Counted from the stretch's first letter, positions 8,146 to 17,107 are shown. The stretch: DNA of 50,149 bases from Kiritimatiellaceae bacterium (GCA_013141415.1 JABFQY010000004.1:1-50149), one strand, 5' to 3'. Notes: generated by a model not told the origin, from the sequence alone. Numbers and translations: made by a program.

Positions 8146-9651
8146 TCACTTTTTCAGCCGGAAGTTGAATCCGGCGTCTTCAAAGCGCTTTTCGGACGCC
8201 GCGATTTTTCCGAACAGGCGGCGTCCAAGAAATTTATGTTCGCTGGAACACGCCACACTGAAAGGCTGAACGGCGATCGCAAACGGCGAGTCGATCCGGA
8301 TCACGTCCACTTTATCGCTTTCCGATTTGGTGTCGGTGATATAGGCGATCGCCGCATCAACCGACTTGGTCGTCACCGCCGGTATCAGCATGGCGGACGA
8401 CGCCGTCTGCGTCACCACGTTGCTCATGACACTGCCGTACACATTCATCTTCTCCAGCATGATGCGAGTCAGTGCGCCGATCGTGCACTGTTCGGGCTGG
8501 CCGACGGCAATGCGGATATTTTCTTTGGTGAGATCGGCGACGCCTTGAATATTTTTCGGATTTCCTTTCGGCACGGCAATCACGATAGCCGCGTCGGAAA
8601 CGTCGATATCTTCCTGAAACCAGTCGCGGACGTTGTTGAGATAGTAGCGGTCACACGCCATGTAAACGTCGGGAAACCCCGCGCTGCCCTCTTTCTGTTT
8701 AATGACCTTCATCTGTCCGGTAAGGGTTCCGCATCCGTTATAAATGGTGTTCACCGTGACGCCTTCGCGTTGTTCAAATTCTTTTACGGTGGCATCCACA
8801 GCCCGGCGGTTCACCGATCCGCAGAAAAAAGTAATCTCCGGATGTGCGGCCCAGACATCGCCGTCAACGGCCTCGAAGCCGCACGTTTTGAACACTTCGT
8901 TTCCGATCTTGCTGTTGAGCCAGCGGGCGAAACGCAGCGCGGCGGTCGGCTGCTCGCTGGAGTTAAGTACCGCGACACTGACTTCATCGCGCACGGAATC
9001 GAACAGCGGTACGTTCACCGCTTCCAGCTCCGGATACTGCGCCGCCGTGGCATCCCAGATGATTCCGGCATCAACCGCGCCCAGCTTCACATCGTTGGCC
9101 ACATCCGGAACGGTCGGCTTAAAAACTCCGTTCTGCTCAACCTGTTTTTTCACGGCATCCCAGATACCGGCACGTTCCAAAAGCTGTTTGGTTTGTTTAC
9201 CAACCGAGGCGGATTCCGGATTGCCAAGCGCAAGGCGAACGCCGGACTGAAGCAAATCTTCCAGCCGCCGGATATTTTTCGGGTTTCCCTTCGGCACAGC
9301 AATGACCGGATGCTGGTAAGCCAGCGGAAGGACTTCGGCAATCAGCCCTTTCTTCGCCGCGAGCTCGATATAGCTGTGATCGGCGGCAACGTAGAGGTCG
9401 CCCTTGCGGGACACTTCGATATTGCTGAGAAGCGTGCCGGAACCGCCGTACTGAATCTGAATCTTCACGCCGGATTCAAATTCGTACCGCTTCGCCAGTT
9501 CAACAACCGGCGGCTTGACGCCGGCCGCGCAATAAACCAGCAGCGGGTTCCCGCCGGAGGCGGTCTCGTGCGGTTTCGAAATCAGAAAAAGCAGTGCAGC
9601 CAGTACCGCCGCAAGTATCAATCCGGCCCAGACAATTCGTTTCCCTGTCAT
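8146..9651 (-). CDS. Tandem-duplicated oxyanion-binding protein (two ModA-like domains)
   Basis: Periplasmic, membrane-anchored binding protein of 501 aa, about twice the usual ModA length (about 250). ATG 9651 has AAGGAG 6 nt upstream; a GTG one codon earlier is possible. One N-terminal hydrophobic span (about 6-25) serves as signal or anchor. Domain 1 spans about 33-262 (LLVYCAAGVKPPVVELAKRY, IQYGGSGTLL, PVIAVPKGNPKNI). Domain 2 spans about 268-500 (ITFFCGSVNRRAVDATVKEF, IYNGCGTLTG, IVIAVPKGNPKNI). Both are complete ModA-like modules sharing IAVPKGNPKNI, so the gene arose by internal duplication and fusion. First gene of the operon with permease, ATPase and TSUP protein. Molybdate or tungstate is the likely ligand, but sulfate-like anions are not excluded. 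Confidence 0.9.
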   Translation of the reverse strand: MTGKRIVWAGLILAAVLAALLFLISKPHETASGGNPLLVYCAAGVKPPVVELAKRYEFESGVKIQIQYGGSGTLLSNIEVSRKGDLYVAADHSYIELAAKKGLIAEVLPLAYQHPVIAVPKGNPKNIRRLEDLLQSGVRLALGNPESASVGKQTKQLLERAGIWDAVKKQVEQNGVFKPTVPDVANDVKLGAVDAGIIWDATAAQYPELEAVNVPLFDSVRDEVSVAVLNSSEQPTAALRFARWLNSKIGNEVFKTCGFEAVDGDVWAAHPEITFFCGSVNRRAVDATVKEFEQREGVTVNTIYNGCGTLTGQMKVIKQKEGSAGFPDVYMACDRYYLNNVRDWFQEDIDVSDAAIVIAVPKGNPKNIQGVADLTKENIRIAVGQPEQCTIGALTRIMLEKMNVYGSVMSNVVTQTASSAMLIPAVTTKSVDAAIAYITDTKSESDKVDVIRIDSPFAIAVQPFSVACSSEHKFLGRRLFGKIAASEKRFEDAGFNFRLKK

Positions 9652-9745
9652 CACGTTCTCCTTGTTTTGAGTTAATACGTTTCCCGGAGAACAAAAAAGA
9701 CATTTTACTTGTGGAAAAATTCAGCTTTCGCCACCGTCTGCCTCC
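9652..9745. promoter_or_regulatory. Divergent promoter region, oxyanion operon / sigma factor
   Basis: 94 bp separates the start codons of the divergent ABC operon and ECF sigma gene. It is AT-rich around 9690-9715 and must hold promoters for both sides. I cannot define boxes or an operator with confidence. The shared region suggests joint control of the importer and the TonB receptor unit. Confidence 0.5.
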
Positions 9746-10291
9746 ATGCCGCACACCGATCCTACAGCCACAGACGAAGCGCTGATGCTGCGTTTCCGCG
9801 ATACGCTCGACGACGCCGCATTCGACGTCCTTATGGATCGGTACTACGGACGGGCACTGACCATCGCCGGAAGCCGCATCTTTGACCGTTCGCTGGCGCA
9901 GGACGCCGTGCAGGAAACGTTTATCCGGATGGTTCGCGAACGGAAAAAATACGACGGACGGAAATTTTCGCCGTGGTTCTATACGATCCTGCGCAATATC
10001 TGCACCGACTTCGTCCGGCGCGAAATGCGCCACCGCGATAAAATGGATGCGCTGTCCGTTGTAATCCCGGACGATGCGCCGTCAGACAAACGGAATGATT
10101 TTGATGAACTGATTGCCGCACTGCCGCCGACGGATCGCGAGCTTCTGGTTTACCGCTATGTGCAGGGCCTTTCCTTTCAGGAAATTTCGGAACTGATGGA
10201 CATTACTGAGGACACCGCCAAGAAGCGCGGACAGCGGGCTCTGCAAAAACTCCGTGATACATTTGTCCCCCCGGACGGCGAGAGAGCGTAG
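9746..10291 (+). CDS. ECF-type RNA polymerase sigma factor
   Basis: Sigma-70 family group 4 protein, 181 aa. Region 2 lies at about 25-92 (RYYGRALTIAGS, SLAQDAVQETFIRMVRE, FSPWFYTILRNICTDFVRR; the DAVQETF stretch is the core-binding helix). Region 4 is at about 120-172 (LPPTDRELLVYRYVQGLSFQEISELM, then the recognition helix TEDTAKKRGQRALQKLRD). Its stop codon lies 14 nt before the ATG of the next gene, a membrane protein with the layout of an anti-sigma factor, followed by a TonB receptor. The arrangement matches cell-surface signalling units in which the sigma factor drives receptor expression. Confidence 0.92.
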   Translation: MPHTDPTATDEALMLRFRDTLDDAAFDVLMDRYYGRALTIAGSRIFDRSLAQDAVQETFIRMVRERKKYDGRKFSPWFYTILRNICTDFVRREMRHRDKMDALSVVIPDDAPSDKRNDFDELIAALPPTDRELLVYRYVQGLSFQEISELMDITEDTAKKRGQRALQKLRDTFVPPDGERA

Positions 10292-10305
10292 TGAAGGACG
10301 GAACC

Positions 10306-10674
10306 ATGAAAACAACCGAACAGCGTTTACAGGAATCCGTGGACAACCGGAACGACGGACTGGCTGAAGTCCGTGCCCGTCTGCACCGCGAGATCGCGGC
10401 GGAACGGCTTCGCGGCCGCTTCATTCTGTTTACAATTCCCCGTCCGCTTCGTGCCGCAGCCGCGCTGGCAGTCATCGGGCTGGGAACATTCCTCCTCTGG
10501 CAGACCACGCATAAAAACTGCGCTCTGCCGCTCTGCCCGCACTCCGCAAAAATCGAAAGTGCTGAACGCTTCATTGCCTCCGGCAAAGCGGTTCCGGAGG
10601 ATTTTATTCTCAATCCGGAGCGCTACGACCGCATCTGCCACTGCTCGCCGCGCTATTCCGGCAGCCTCCGCTGA
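10306..10674 (+). CDS. Probable anti-sigma factor with periplasmic Cys/His cluster
   Basis: Single-pass membrane protein, 122 aa from ATG 10306 (GGACGG upstream; a GTG at 10291 overlapping the sigma stop is an alternative). The N-terminal about 47 residues are charged and helical and could clasp the sigma factor. One TM span at about 48-65 (PLRAAAALAVIGLGTFLLW) leads to a short outer part with four cysteines in CxxxxC (72, 77) and CxC (111, 113), plus His79 and His112. I recognise no named family. Position directly after an ECF sigma gene and topology make an anti-sigma role likely. The Cys/His cluster suggests sensing of a metal or thiol state in the periplasm; that part is inference. Confidence 0.65.
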   Translation: MKTTEQRLQESVDNRNDGLAEVRARLHREIAAERLRGRFILFTIPRPLRAAAALAVIGLGTFLLWQTTHKNCALPLCPHSAKIESAERFIASGKAVPEDFILNPERYDRICHCSPRYSGSLR

Positions 10675-10747
10675 AAAATACCGTAAGATGTCCCTTATTT
10701 AACTTCCTCACCGTATTGGTGGAAAACCAAACGGAGAGGTGCCCTTC

Positions 10748-12706
10748 ATGTTCAGAAAACTGTTTTGTGCTGTGCTGGTCTGTGCCGCTGCCGGATTCGC
10801 TGAAAACACCAATGTTTTCTTGGGTGAAAAAATAACGGTTTCCGCCGACAAACCGGTTCGTAATCTGCTCACAACCCCGGCGGCGGAATCCGTCGCGCTG
10901 GAAATTGCGACATCAACTGTCGATAGCGAAGACATCAAAAATCAGGATGCCGCGACGTGGAGCGATGCGCTGAAATTCGCGCCGGGCGTGCTCACCGAAA
11001 CCCGCGGACGCAAAAATAAAAGCTTCGTCTCGTTCCGCGGGCAGATTTATCCGTATCCCGACTTTGCTATGAACGGCATCTGGCAGCGTGAATCCCGCGA
11101 TATGACCTACACCCTGCCCGCTTCGCAAATCGGCAGCATCGAAATCGTCCGCTCCAGTGGCACCCTGCTGATGGGTTTGGCCGACATTGTTGGTGTGATC
11201 AACGTTCTGCCGAAAAAATATGATAAGCCGACCACGATGATCGAAGGCGAGATCGGCACGTTCAACACCTGGCGTACCGGCATCGCAAACGGGAACACCA
11301 CGAGCAACGGCTGGTACACCGTCGGCGCGACCGCCAACGGTACGGACGGCCCCGGCGGACGCAACGCCGCCGAGCAGGCCCAAACGGTTTACGGTTACGG
11401 CGGAGTGCAGGCCAACGATCAGCTTTATCTCGAAGGTCAGTTCATCGCCATGCAGGGCTCGCGCGAGCTGATGACACCGGAACCGGACGGCCCGGCGCAG
11501 ACCACGCTCAAAACCCGGCTTGAAAAATATGATCCGTTCCATGCGTACTCAGCGGGCGGCAAAGCGGTTTTCAAAGAGTCACCCAAGGCTTCGACGGAAC
11601 TTTCCGGTTACTATACCTCGCGCTCCTATAATTTCATCAACCTCACCACTCCCGCTCAGAATGCGCTGGAACGCGACTATGAATACGGCGCGCAACTGAT
11701 GCAGGCGCTGGAACTGACGGAGGCCAATACGCTGCGCTTCGGCGGCGTCTATAACCGCTGGGTCTGCCCGAACGGAAAAGATTTTTATGTCGGCGCGCCG
11801 CAGGATGTTGAAACCGGCGCCGCTGTACTGACCGACGAACACCGGTTCGACAAGCTGACTCTGGACGCCGGAGTACGGGTCATGCGCAACTACTACAATC
11901 AGTTTTCCGGCGCCAGCTATGACATCAGCGGCGTCAGTCGGGATTTTCCAACCGTTGAAAACCAATGGGGCGATCCGCTACTGACCGGAACGCTCGGCGC
12001 GAAATATAAAATCACCGACGAGGTTTCGCTCTACAACCATCTGGCGGCAGGTCAGCGGGCCAAAGAACCCGGCGCATTGAAAAAAGACGGCACCGACCTC
12101 GCCGACGAAATGCGCGTGATGTACGACGCCGGTGTGCAGATTGAAAGCAAAGATAAAGGCATGGTCAAACTCGGCGGCTTTTATGTCATGCGGAAAGACG
12201 CCGTCACCAAAACGGGTTCGGCAGCAACGAATACGATAACCGGCGACACGTTCTATTTTTCCGACAATCAGGATGTCAAACAGTACGGTCTTGAGTTTGA
12301 AACCCGTTCCGCGCCGATCGGCGGCATCGCCACCCTCTTCTTCAGTGCCACGGCCATGGACTCGCAGCTGAAGCCGATCGGAAGTTCAGACTATGTGGAC
12401 TATCGGGAAATTCCGAACTGGATTCTCAGCGGCGGAACCTACATGCAATACGGTCCGTTCGATTTCAGTCTGGTCGGTAAATATGTTTCGTCCTTCGAAA
12501 ACAACCGGTTCGCGCAGGATAAACAGTACCATCCGCTGGGAGACTTTCTCGATCTGAACGCCACCGCCGGTTACAGCTTCGGAGCAAAGCGGAATACCCG
12601 CATCTACGTTTCCGTGCAAAATCTGCTGGATCAGGAATATTCCACCGTCGTCGGCTACGACAATCCCGGCGCGCAATTCCGCTTCGGCGTTCAACACGAA
12701 TTTTAA
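10748..12706 (+). CDS. TonB-dependent outer-membrane receptor
   Basis: Outer-membrane active transporter, 652 aa. ATG 10748 is preferred over an upstream GTG because GGAGAGG lies 8 nt before it and a clean signal peptide follows (MFRKLFCAVLVCAAAGFA, cleavage before EN). The plug domain is at about 40-150 (DAATWSDALKFAPGV, FRGQ, IGSIEIVRSSGTLLMG, DIVGVINVLPK). The remaining 500 residues are the 22-strand barrel, with a TonB-receptor C-terminus (RIYVSVQNLLDQEYSTV, ending FGVQHEF with the terminal Phe needed for BAM insertion). It is downstream of the sigma/anti-sigma pair. The substrate is not evident; an iron or other metal chelate or an oxyanion complex would fit the surroundings. No TonB/ExbB/ExbD genes are in this window. 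Confidence 0.92.
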   Translation: MFRKLFCAVLVCAAAGFAENTNVFLGEKITVSADKPVRNLLTTPAAESVALEIATSTVDSEDIKNQDAATWSDALKFAPGVLTETRGRKNKSFVSFRGQIYPYPDFAMNGIWQRESRDMTYTLPASQIGSIEIVRSSGTLLMGLADIVGVINVLPKKYDKPTTMIEGEIGTFNTWRTGIANGNTTSNGWYTVGATANGTDGPGGRNAAEQAQTVYGYGGVQANDQLYLEGQFIAMQGSRELMTPEPDGPAQTTLKTRLEKYDPFHAYSAGGKAVFKESPKASTELSGYYTSRSYNFINLTTPAQNALERDYEYGAQLMQALELTEANTLRFGGVYNRWVCPNGKDFYVGAPQDVETGAAVLTDEHRFDKLTLDAGVRVMRNYYNQFSGASYDISGVSRDFPTVENQWGDPLLTGTLGAKYKITDEVSLYNHLAAGQRAKEPGALKKDGTDLADEMRVMYDAGVQIESKDKGMVKLGGFYVMRKDAVTKTGSAATNTITGDTFYFSDNQDVKQYGLEFETRSAPIGGIATLFFSATAMDSQLKPIGSSDYVDYREIPNWILSGGTYMQYGPFDFSLVGKYVSSFENNRFAQDKQYHPLGDFLDLNATAGYSFGAKRNTRIYVSVQNLLDQEYSTVVGYDNPGAQFRFGVQHEF

Positions 12707-12707
12707 A

Positions 12708-13361
12708 TTACCGGAATGATCCGGCGGTCATCTGCATCGTGCGAGTGGCGCAGTCTGCAGCGGCAGCATCGTGTGTCACCAGCAGCACCGCCCCGCCTTC
12801 GTCTGCGAAGGCCTTCAGCGCGTTGAGAACAATCCCGCCGTTCTCCGGATCGAGATTACCGGTCGGCTCGTCGGCTAAAAGAAGTTTTGGCCGATTGAAC
12901 AATGCGCGGGCCAATGCGGTGCGCTGGCGTTCGCCAATGCTGAGTTGGGCCGGAACATGATGTGCGCGGTGTCCCATCCCGAAACGGGCCAACAATTCCT
13001 GCGCCCGGTCATGGCTTCTGGAATCCTTCTTCACCACGGAAGGAAGCAGAACGTTGTCGAGTACGCTGAGGTACGGAACGAGATGGAACTGCTGAAAGAC
13101 AAACCCGATCTTCTCCGACCGCAGTGCACTGCGGTCGTTCGGAGAGAGTGAATACGGATCATTCCCGTCAATGGAAACCGAACCTTGCGTCGGTCTCAAA
13201 AGCGTTCCGGCAGCCAGCAACAGCGTGCTTTTGCCGCATCCGCTCGGCCCGCGGATGGCGACCACTTCACCGGAGTTGACGGTGAACGATACATCGTTCA
13301 GCGCGGTTACTTTTCCCTGCGGCCCGTTGAATACTTTGGTGACATTTTCAAATTTCAGCAT
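12708..13361 (-). CDS. ABC ATPase, LolD/MacB type
   Basis: ATPase of a type VII (mechanotransmission) ABC system, 217 aa. Walker A GPSGCGKST is at about 38-46, Q-loop FVFQQFHLVPYLSVLDNV, signature LSIGERQRTALARAL (Ile in place of the usual LSGGE Gly-Gly pattern), Walker B LLLADEPTGNLD and H-loop LLVTHD. The ADEPTGNLD form is diagnostic of the LolD/MacB/FtsE branch. Last gene of a four-gene minus-strand operon with two FtsX-fold permeases. Its stop codon lies 1 bp from the stop of the convergent TonB receptor gene. The LSIGE variant is seen in some members and need not abolish activity. Confidence 0.92.
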   Translation of the reverse strand: MLKFENVTKVFNGPQGKVTALNDVSFTVNSGEVVAIRGPSGCGKSTLLLAAGTLLRPTQGSVSIDGNDPYSLSPNDRSALRSEKIGFVFQQFHLVPYLSVLDNVLLPSVVKKDSRSHDRAQELLARFGMGHRAHHVPAQLSIGERQRTALARALFNRPKLLLADEPTGNLDPENGGIVLNALKAFADEGGAVLLVTHDAAAADCATRTMQMTAGSFR

Positions 13362-13365
13362 GGGA

Positions 13366-14652
13366 TCACTCCTCTCTCAAAACATCAGCGGGATCGGTTT
13401 GTGCGGCGATGAGCGCCGGAATCCAGCCGGAAATCATCATCAGTCCGACGGCTCCGGCCATGGAAATCAGCAGATTGAATACGCTCCAGACGGAGGCGGC
13501 ATCGGCTGCCGAAAGTCCGTCCATACCGGCGGTACGCGCGCCGCAAAGCAGTGCGGCGGCGGCATAGCCGAGCGCTCCGCCGGCAAGGCCGACCAGCAGG
13601 TTCTTGCCGATAAACAGCAATAGAAGAGAATGAGTACGGAAGCCGATGGTGCGCAGCATTCCGATTTCACCGCGCCGATCGCGCACATCGCTGAAGGTGA
13701 GCAGACCGATCCAGCCGCCGCACAGCAGGAGCATAAGCGGAACGAGAAGCGCGGCGAACCGCTGGCGCTGAAGCTGAAGCTGGCGCTGTTTTTCTTTTTC
13801 CGCAGCGAGCTGGCGTGTGGTTTCCTCACCGGCACGAATCCGCGCTTCGGCTCGGGCAATCACTTTGGTGCCCATCTCGACAACCTGCGTGCCGGGGAGA
13901 ATACCGGTGACTTCGCCGCGAATCTGATCCAGCGCATCCGCGCCGACGCAGAGACATTCCAGCGCCAGCAGCGAAGAAATCTGCCCCTTCATGTCGAGCA
14001 GTTCCTGCGCATCTTTCAGGTGAATCCAGGCGGTGATGTCATCTTTGCTTCCGCGCGCTTCGTGCAGGCGGTGGATTTTAAATTCCCGGCCCATCAGTTT
14101 AACGGTCTGGTTGCTGGTGATGCCGAGCGAATGGTGCAGTTCATAGCCGATAACGATCGTTCCTTCCGGCACCGGCTGAATCAGCGGCGCGCGCGGATTT
14201 TTGTAAAGGTCGGCCGCTTCGCCGCGCGTGCCGATCAGCACCATATTGCGTCCGGTTTCCGGCCAGACGATCCGCTTCTGAAGCATCGGCAGAATATGCT
14301 GAACGCTGACGATGCCGGACTTGACCAGCTTGTCGCCGTACGATTCGGGCAGCGTAAAGCGGCTCTCCTGATCAATGTACCACTGCTTCAAATCAACCTG
14401 TTCCGGCAGAATCAGCAGATTAAAACTGAGTTTCAGCGTGGCCTTGCGCATTTCATCGCGCAAGACGGCTCCGGCTTCGGCGGTCTGCTTTTCCCGCTCG
14501 GCCAGCAGAGTGCGGGCGGCGCGGTCGTGCAGACGCAGCAGCGTCAGCGCGGCGGTCAGCGCGGCGGCGGCGATGGCGACGGCCAAAAGCGCGGCGAGTG
14601 TACGGCGCAGGCGGTAGAACAGTTCGCGGCGAATCAATGTAAAGAGTTTCAT
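13366..14652 (-). CDS. FtsX/MacB-type ABC permease, paralogue 2
   Basis: Four-TM permease, 428 aa: N-terminal TM at about 13-36, a large periplasmic domain (about 40-290), then three TM spans in the last 130 residues (about 300-325, 345-372, 390-412). A charged, Gln-rich helical stretch just before TM2 (TTRQLAAEKEKQRQLQLQRQRF) is the MacB-like stalk. Clear paralogue of the preceding gene: LPESYGDKLVKSGIVSVQHI here matches MPESYVQTLEKSGLVTIEQL there, and both share RIVWPET/KIRWPET. Its ATG overlaps the stop of the upstream permease by 4 nt. Probably forms a heterodimer with it, powered by the adjacent ATPase. Confidence 0.88.
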   Translation of the reverse strand: MKLFTLIRRELFYRLRRTLAALLAVAIAAAALTAALTLLRLHDRAARTLLAEREKQTAEAGAVLRDEMRKATLKLSFNLLILPEQVDLKQWYIDQESRFTLPESYGDKLVKSGIVSVQHILPMLQKRIVWPETGRNMVLIGTRGEAADLYKNPRAPLIQPVPEGTIVIGYELHHSLGITSNQTVKLMGREFKIHRLHEARGSKDDITAWIHLKDAQELLDMKGQISSLLALECLCVGADALDQIRGEVTGILPGTQVVEMGTKVIARAEARIRAGEETTRQLAAEKEKQRQLQLQRQRFAALLVPLMLLLCGGWIGLLTFSDVRDRRGEIGMLRTIGFRTHSLLLLFIGKNLLVGLAGGALGYAAAALLCGARTAGMDGLSAADAASVWSVFNLLISMAGAVGLMMISGWIPALIAAQTDPADVLREE

Positions 14653-15848
14653 GGTTCACCTCTCAGAATATCGGCAGGATCGCGGAGGACGGCCCGCCAG
14701 ACTGGACGAAAACTTCCTGCCAGCGCAATCAGGAGCGAGCATGGAAGCAGTAAGACAAAAAGTTTAACCGGCATACCGCGCGCCACGGCGGCACTGATCA
14801 GCAGCCCGGCCGTTCCGCCGAGCAGTCCGAGCAGTGCCGCGCGCATCAAAAAAACGGCGGCGACGTAGCCGGATGAAAACCCGAGCGAGCACAGCGTACC
14901 GATCTCAGCCGTCCGGCGCGCCGTGTTGTCAGCCGTCAGCAGGTAAATCCACGCGATACACGCCAGCAGGATGAACGGAATCAAAATACCAAGCGTGCGC
15001 TGAACCGAACGGCGCATCTGTTCCCGCGCCGCCTGTTCGTTCGCAATTTGCGCGGCGCCCTTTTCTTCAACCTGCCGGATCGCGGTAACTTTGGCTAGCA
15101 CTTCGGAGCCTTTTTCAATCACCTGTGTGCCGGGAAGAATTTTTCCAACCTCTTCTCGGATTCGTTTTACGTCGCGCCATGCGGCTCGGCATTGCAGGGC
15201 GCGGATTTCGCTGATTTGCCCCGCTTTACCGAGAAGTTCCTGCGCGGCAGCCAGCGGCAGTGTCAGCGTGACATCATCGGCGGCGGCTTCCTGCAACATG
15301 ACATTGCGAACGATAAACGTCCGGCCCATCAGCTGAAGTGTGTCGCCGCTTTTCAAAGAAAGACCGCGGGAAATTTCGGTGCCGATGTCAACCTGTCCGG
15401 CAGGCACAGCCTCACTTCCGCCGGTTCCGGCGAGAATGATTGTCCACTGCGTTTCGGGCCAGCGGATTTTCTGCCGCAAAACCGGAATCAGTTGTTCGAT
15501 CGTGACCAGTCCGCTTTTTTCCAATGTCTGCACATAGGATTCGGGCATGGTGCGCGCGGCGTAGTCGTCGCCGTACCAGTCGGCCAGGTTCTGCCCTGCT
15601 GGTAAAATGACGATGTTGAAGCCGAGATGCTCCATGGCACTCACGGTATCGTCTTGAAGCCGCTGAATCTGCGTCTCAAGTTCCGCCTGTCGGGCGGCGA
15701 GTATTTCGCCGGTGTGCCGATCGTACGCGCCGAGCAAAAGTAGCGAACCGCTCAGCACGGCTGTTGCCAGCAGGACGGAAAGTACGCCCAGCAGGAAGTT
15801 CACCCGGCGGTGTAGCAGTTCGCGGACAGTGAGTTTAAGAAGATTCAT
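14649..15848 (-). CDS. FtsX/MacB-type ABC permease, paralogue 1
   Basis: Four-TM permease, 399 aa from ATG 15848, where the TM-proximal N-terminus MNLLKLTVRELLHRR begins. A longer frame adds an unlikely 14 residues inside the previous gene. Layout as in its paralogue: TM1 about 17-38, periplasmic domain about 40-280, stalk (AAQIANEQAAREQMRRSVQR), TM2-4 at about 285-310, 330-358 and 365-385, ending DPADILRGEP. That final motif (DPAD+L/ILR) is shared with the paralogue and typical of FtsX-like permeases. It overlaps the upstream gene by 14 nt. Two non-identical permeases suggest an asymmetric transporter or mechanotransmitter. Confidence 0.88.
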   Translation of the reverse strand: MNLLKLTVRELLHRRVNFLLGVLSVLLATAVLSGSLLLLGAYDRHTGEILAARQAELETQIQRLQDDTVSAMEHLGFNIVILPAGQNLADWYGDDYAARTMPESYVQTLEKSGLVTIEQLIPVLRQKIRWPETQWTIILAGTGGSEAVPAGQVDIGTEISRGLSLKSGDTLQLMGRTFIVRNVMLQEAAADDVTLTLPLAAAQELLGKAGQISEIRALQCRAAWRDVKRIREEVGKILPGTQVIEKGSEVLAKVTAIRQVEEKGAAQIANEQAAREQMRRSVQRTLGILIPFILLACIAWIYLLTADNTARRTAEIGTLCSLGFSSGYVAAVFLMRAALLGLLGGTAGLLISAAVARGMPVKLFVLLLPCSLLIALAGSFRPVWRAVLRDPADILRGEP

Positions 15849-16947
15849 GATTACGTTTTTTGCGAAGCAATACCCATGTGGCGCCGCCAAGGCCGCCCAG
15901 CACGACTACAATGAATACGCTCAGAACCGCGCCAAAGAGACGGTGCTCTGTTTTTCCGGCGGTTCCGGTGGCGCCGTTGGTTGCGCTCAGCAAAGTTCCC
16001 ATCTCGGCGGACGGACTCTTGAGCGGCGGAAGTTCGGCATCAAAAACATATTCCTGTTTGATTCCGCCGACCCAATCCACCGGAATCAAAATATCGAAGC
16101 CTGGATTCTGCGATTTAACTTCGCACGAGCAGGCACCGGTCAAAAACTGAACCACCTTCTCGATGTACGGTCCGGCGACATACTCGTCCATCATCAGCAC
16201 CGCCGCCCGCCCCTGCCCGAAAACTGGAACAACGATCGGCCCGCTGTTGGTGGCAATAGAAGAAGACACCTGCGTGAGCATCGCCAGTAAAGGCGCTTCC
16301 TGCCGGTTATCGCGACGAAGCTCCAGTACGGAAAATTTCAGCTTCGGCGGTTCCTTACCTGCGGCTTTCGCTAGTGCCAGAAAATCCTCATTGTACTGAA
16401 CCGTCGTTTCGAGCTCGCGTAACTTCGCATTCAGCATTTCATGAATGGCACGGTTCCGTTCCGCATCGCCGCCCGGAATAAAAACCCAGACCGCGGCATC
16501 ACCGTCAAGCAAACGCCGGGCAATTTCCAGCCGGGCTGGCGACATGATCATCCGGTTCAGCGCATTCGTGGTGAGGTCATCGCTCCAGACGACGGTGTCC
16601 ATGCGCATAAATTCCGGATAAAGCAGAGCGACGCACGGCGCGGCGCGGTTCGTCGGAAGCCCGGCCCGCACAGCCGCGGCCAGCCGGTTGGTTGCAGAAA
16701 TATCATATTCATCGACAATCAGCGGTGATGAGCGGTAACCGGAGGTTTCATACACTCTAAACCCGGCAACAACCTGCTGCTGATCCTCCGTCAGAGTGCC
16801 ATTCGAAAAAACAACCAGCCGGTACGGGTCGGCCTCCCAGCGTTCAATCGCATACCGGAATACCGGCGTGCTGCACGCCAGAGTGATTGTGGCGGACAGT
16901 AACACCGCCGATAGAACAACCCGCTTTTTAAATCGAATATTCATCAT
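15835..16947 (-). CDS. Membrane-anchored periplasmic protein of unknown function, ABC-operon leader
   Basis: 370 aa. An N-terminal signal sequence ends in a lipobox-like LACS (residues about 22-25), so it may be a lipoprotein. Directly after it is CSTPVFRYAIERWEADPY, a motif I associate with a family widespread in planctomycetes and verrucomicrobia. A mainly periplasmic body includes a CSC pair (TGACSCEV) and a helical stretch around 195-220. The C-terminal TM at about 340-363 is followed by RKKRN. It is the first gene of the operon with two MacB-like permeases and a LolD-like ATPase, and the next gene starts inside it. A partner or adaptor for that transporter is likely; biochemical function unknown. 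No thioredoxin CxxC is evident. Confidence 0.75.
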   Translation of the reverse strand: MMNIRFKKRVVLSAVLLSATITLACSTPVFRYAIERWEADPYRLVVFSNGTLTEDQQQVVAGFRVYETSGYRSSPLIVDEYDISATNRLAAAVRAGLPTNRAAPCVALLYPEFMRMDTVVWSDDLTTNALNRMIMSPARLEIARRLLDGDAAVWVFIPGGDAERNRAIHEMLNAKLRELETTVQYNEDFLALAKAAGKEPPKLKFSVLELRRDNRQEAPLLAMLTQVSSSIATNSGPIVVPVFGQGRAAVLMMDEYVAGPYIEKVVQFLTGACSCEVKSQNPGFDILIPVDWVGGIKQEYVFDAELPPLKSPSAEMGTLLSATNGATGTAGKTEHRLFGAVLSVFIVVVLGGLGGATWVLLRKKRNHESS

Positions 16948-17107
16948 GATATCTCTCCCGCCGAAATTTCATCAAGGTAGTATATCAATCGGATCAGATC
17001 GTGCCAGCTAATTGGCGGATTGCGGGACGCGTCGGGCTCCGTCGAGAAGTTTTCCACCACCGAGGTCACAGAGGTTCACGGAGGAGTTTTGCTCTGGCGA
17101 CAGGCGC

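Noticed and set aside
7942-9675. Long plus-strand open frame (577 codons) opposite the binding-protein gene
   Set aside because: Shadow frame: the minus strand encodes a clear two-domain ModA-like protein with a good ribosome binding site; the plus-strand product is His/Arg/Phe-rich without motifs.
13630-14868. Long plus-strand open frame opposite the FtsX-type permeases
   Set aside because: Spans the junction of two real minus-strand genes and has no family resemblance; typical antisense frame in GC-rich DNA.
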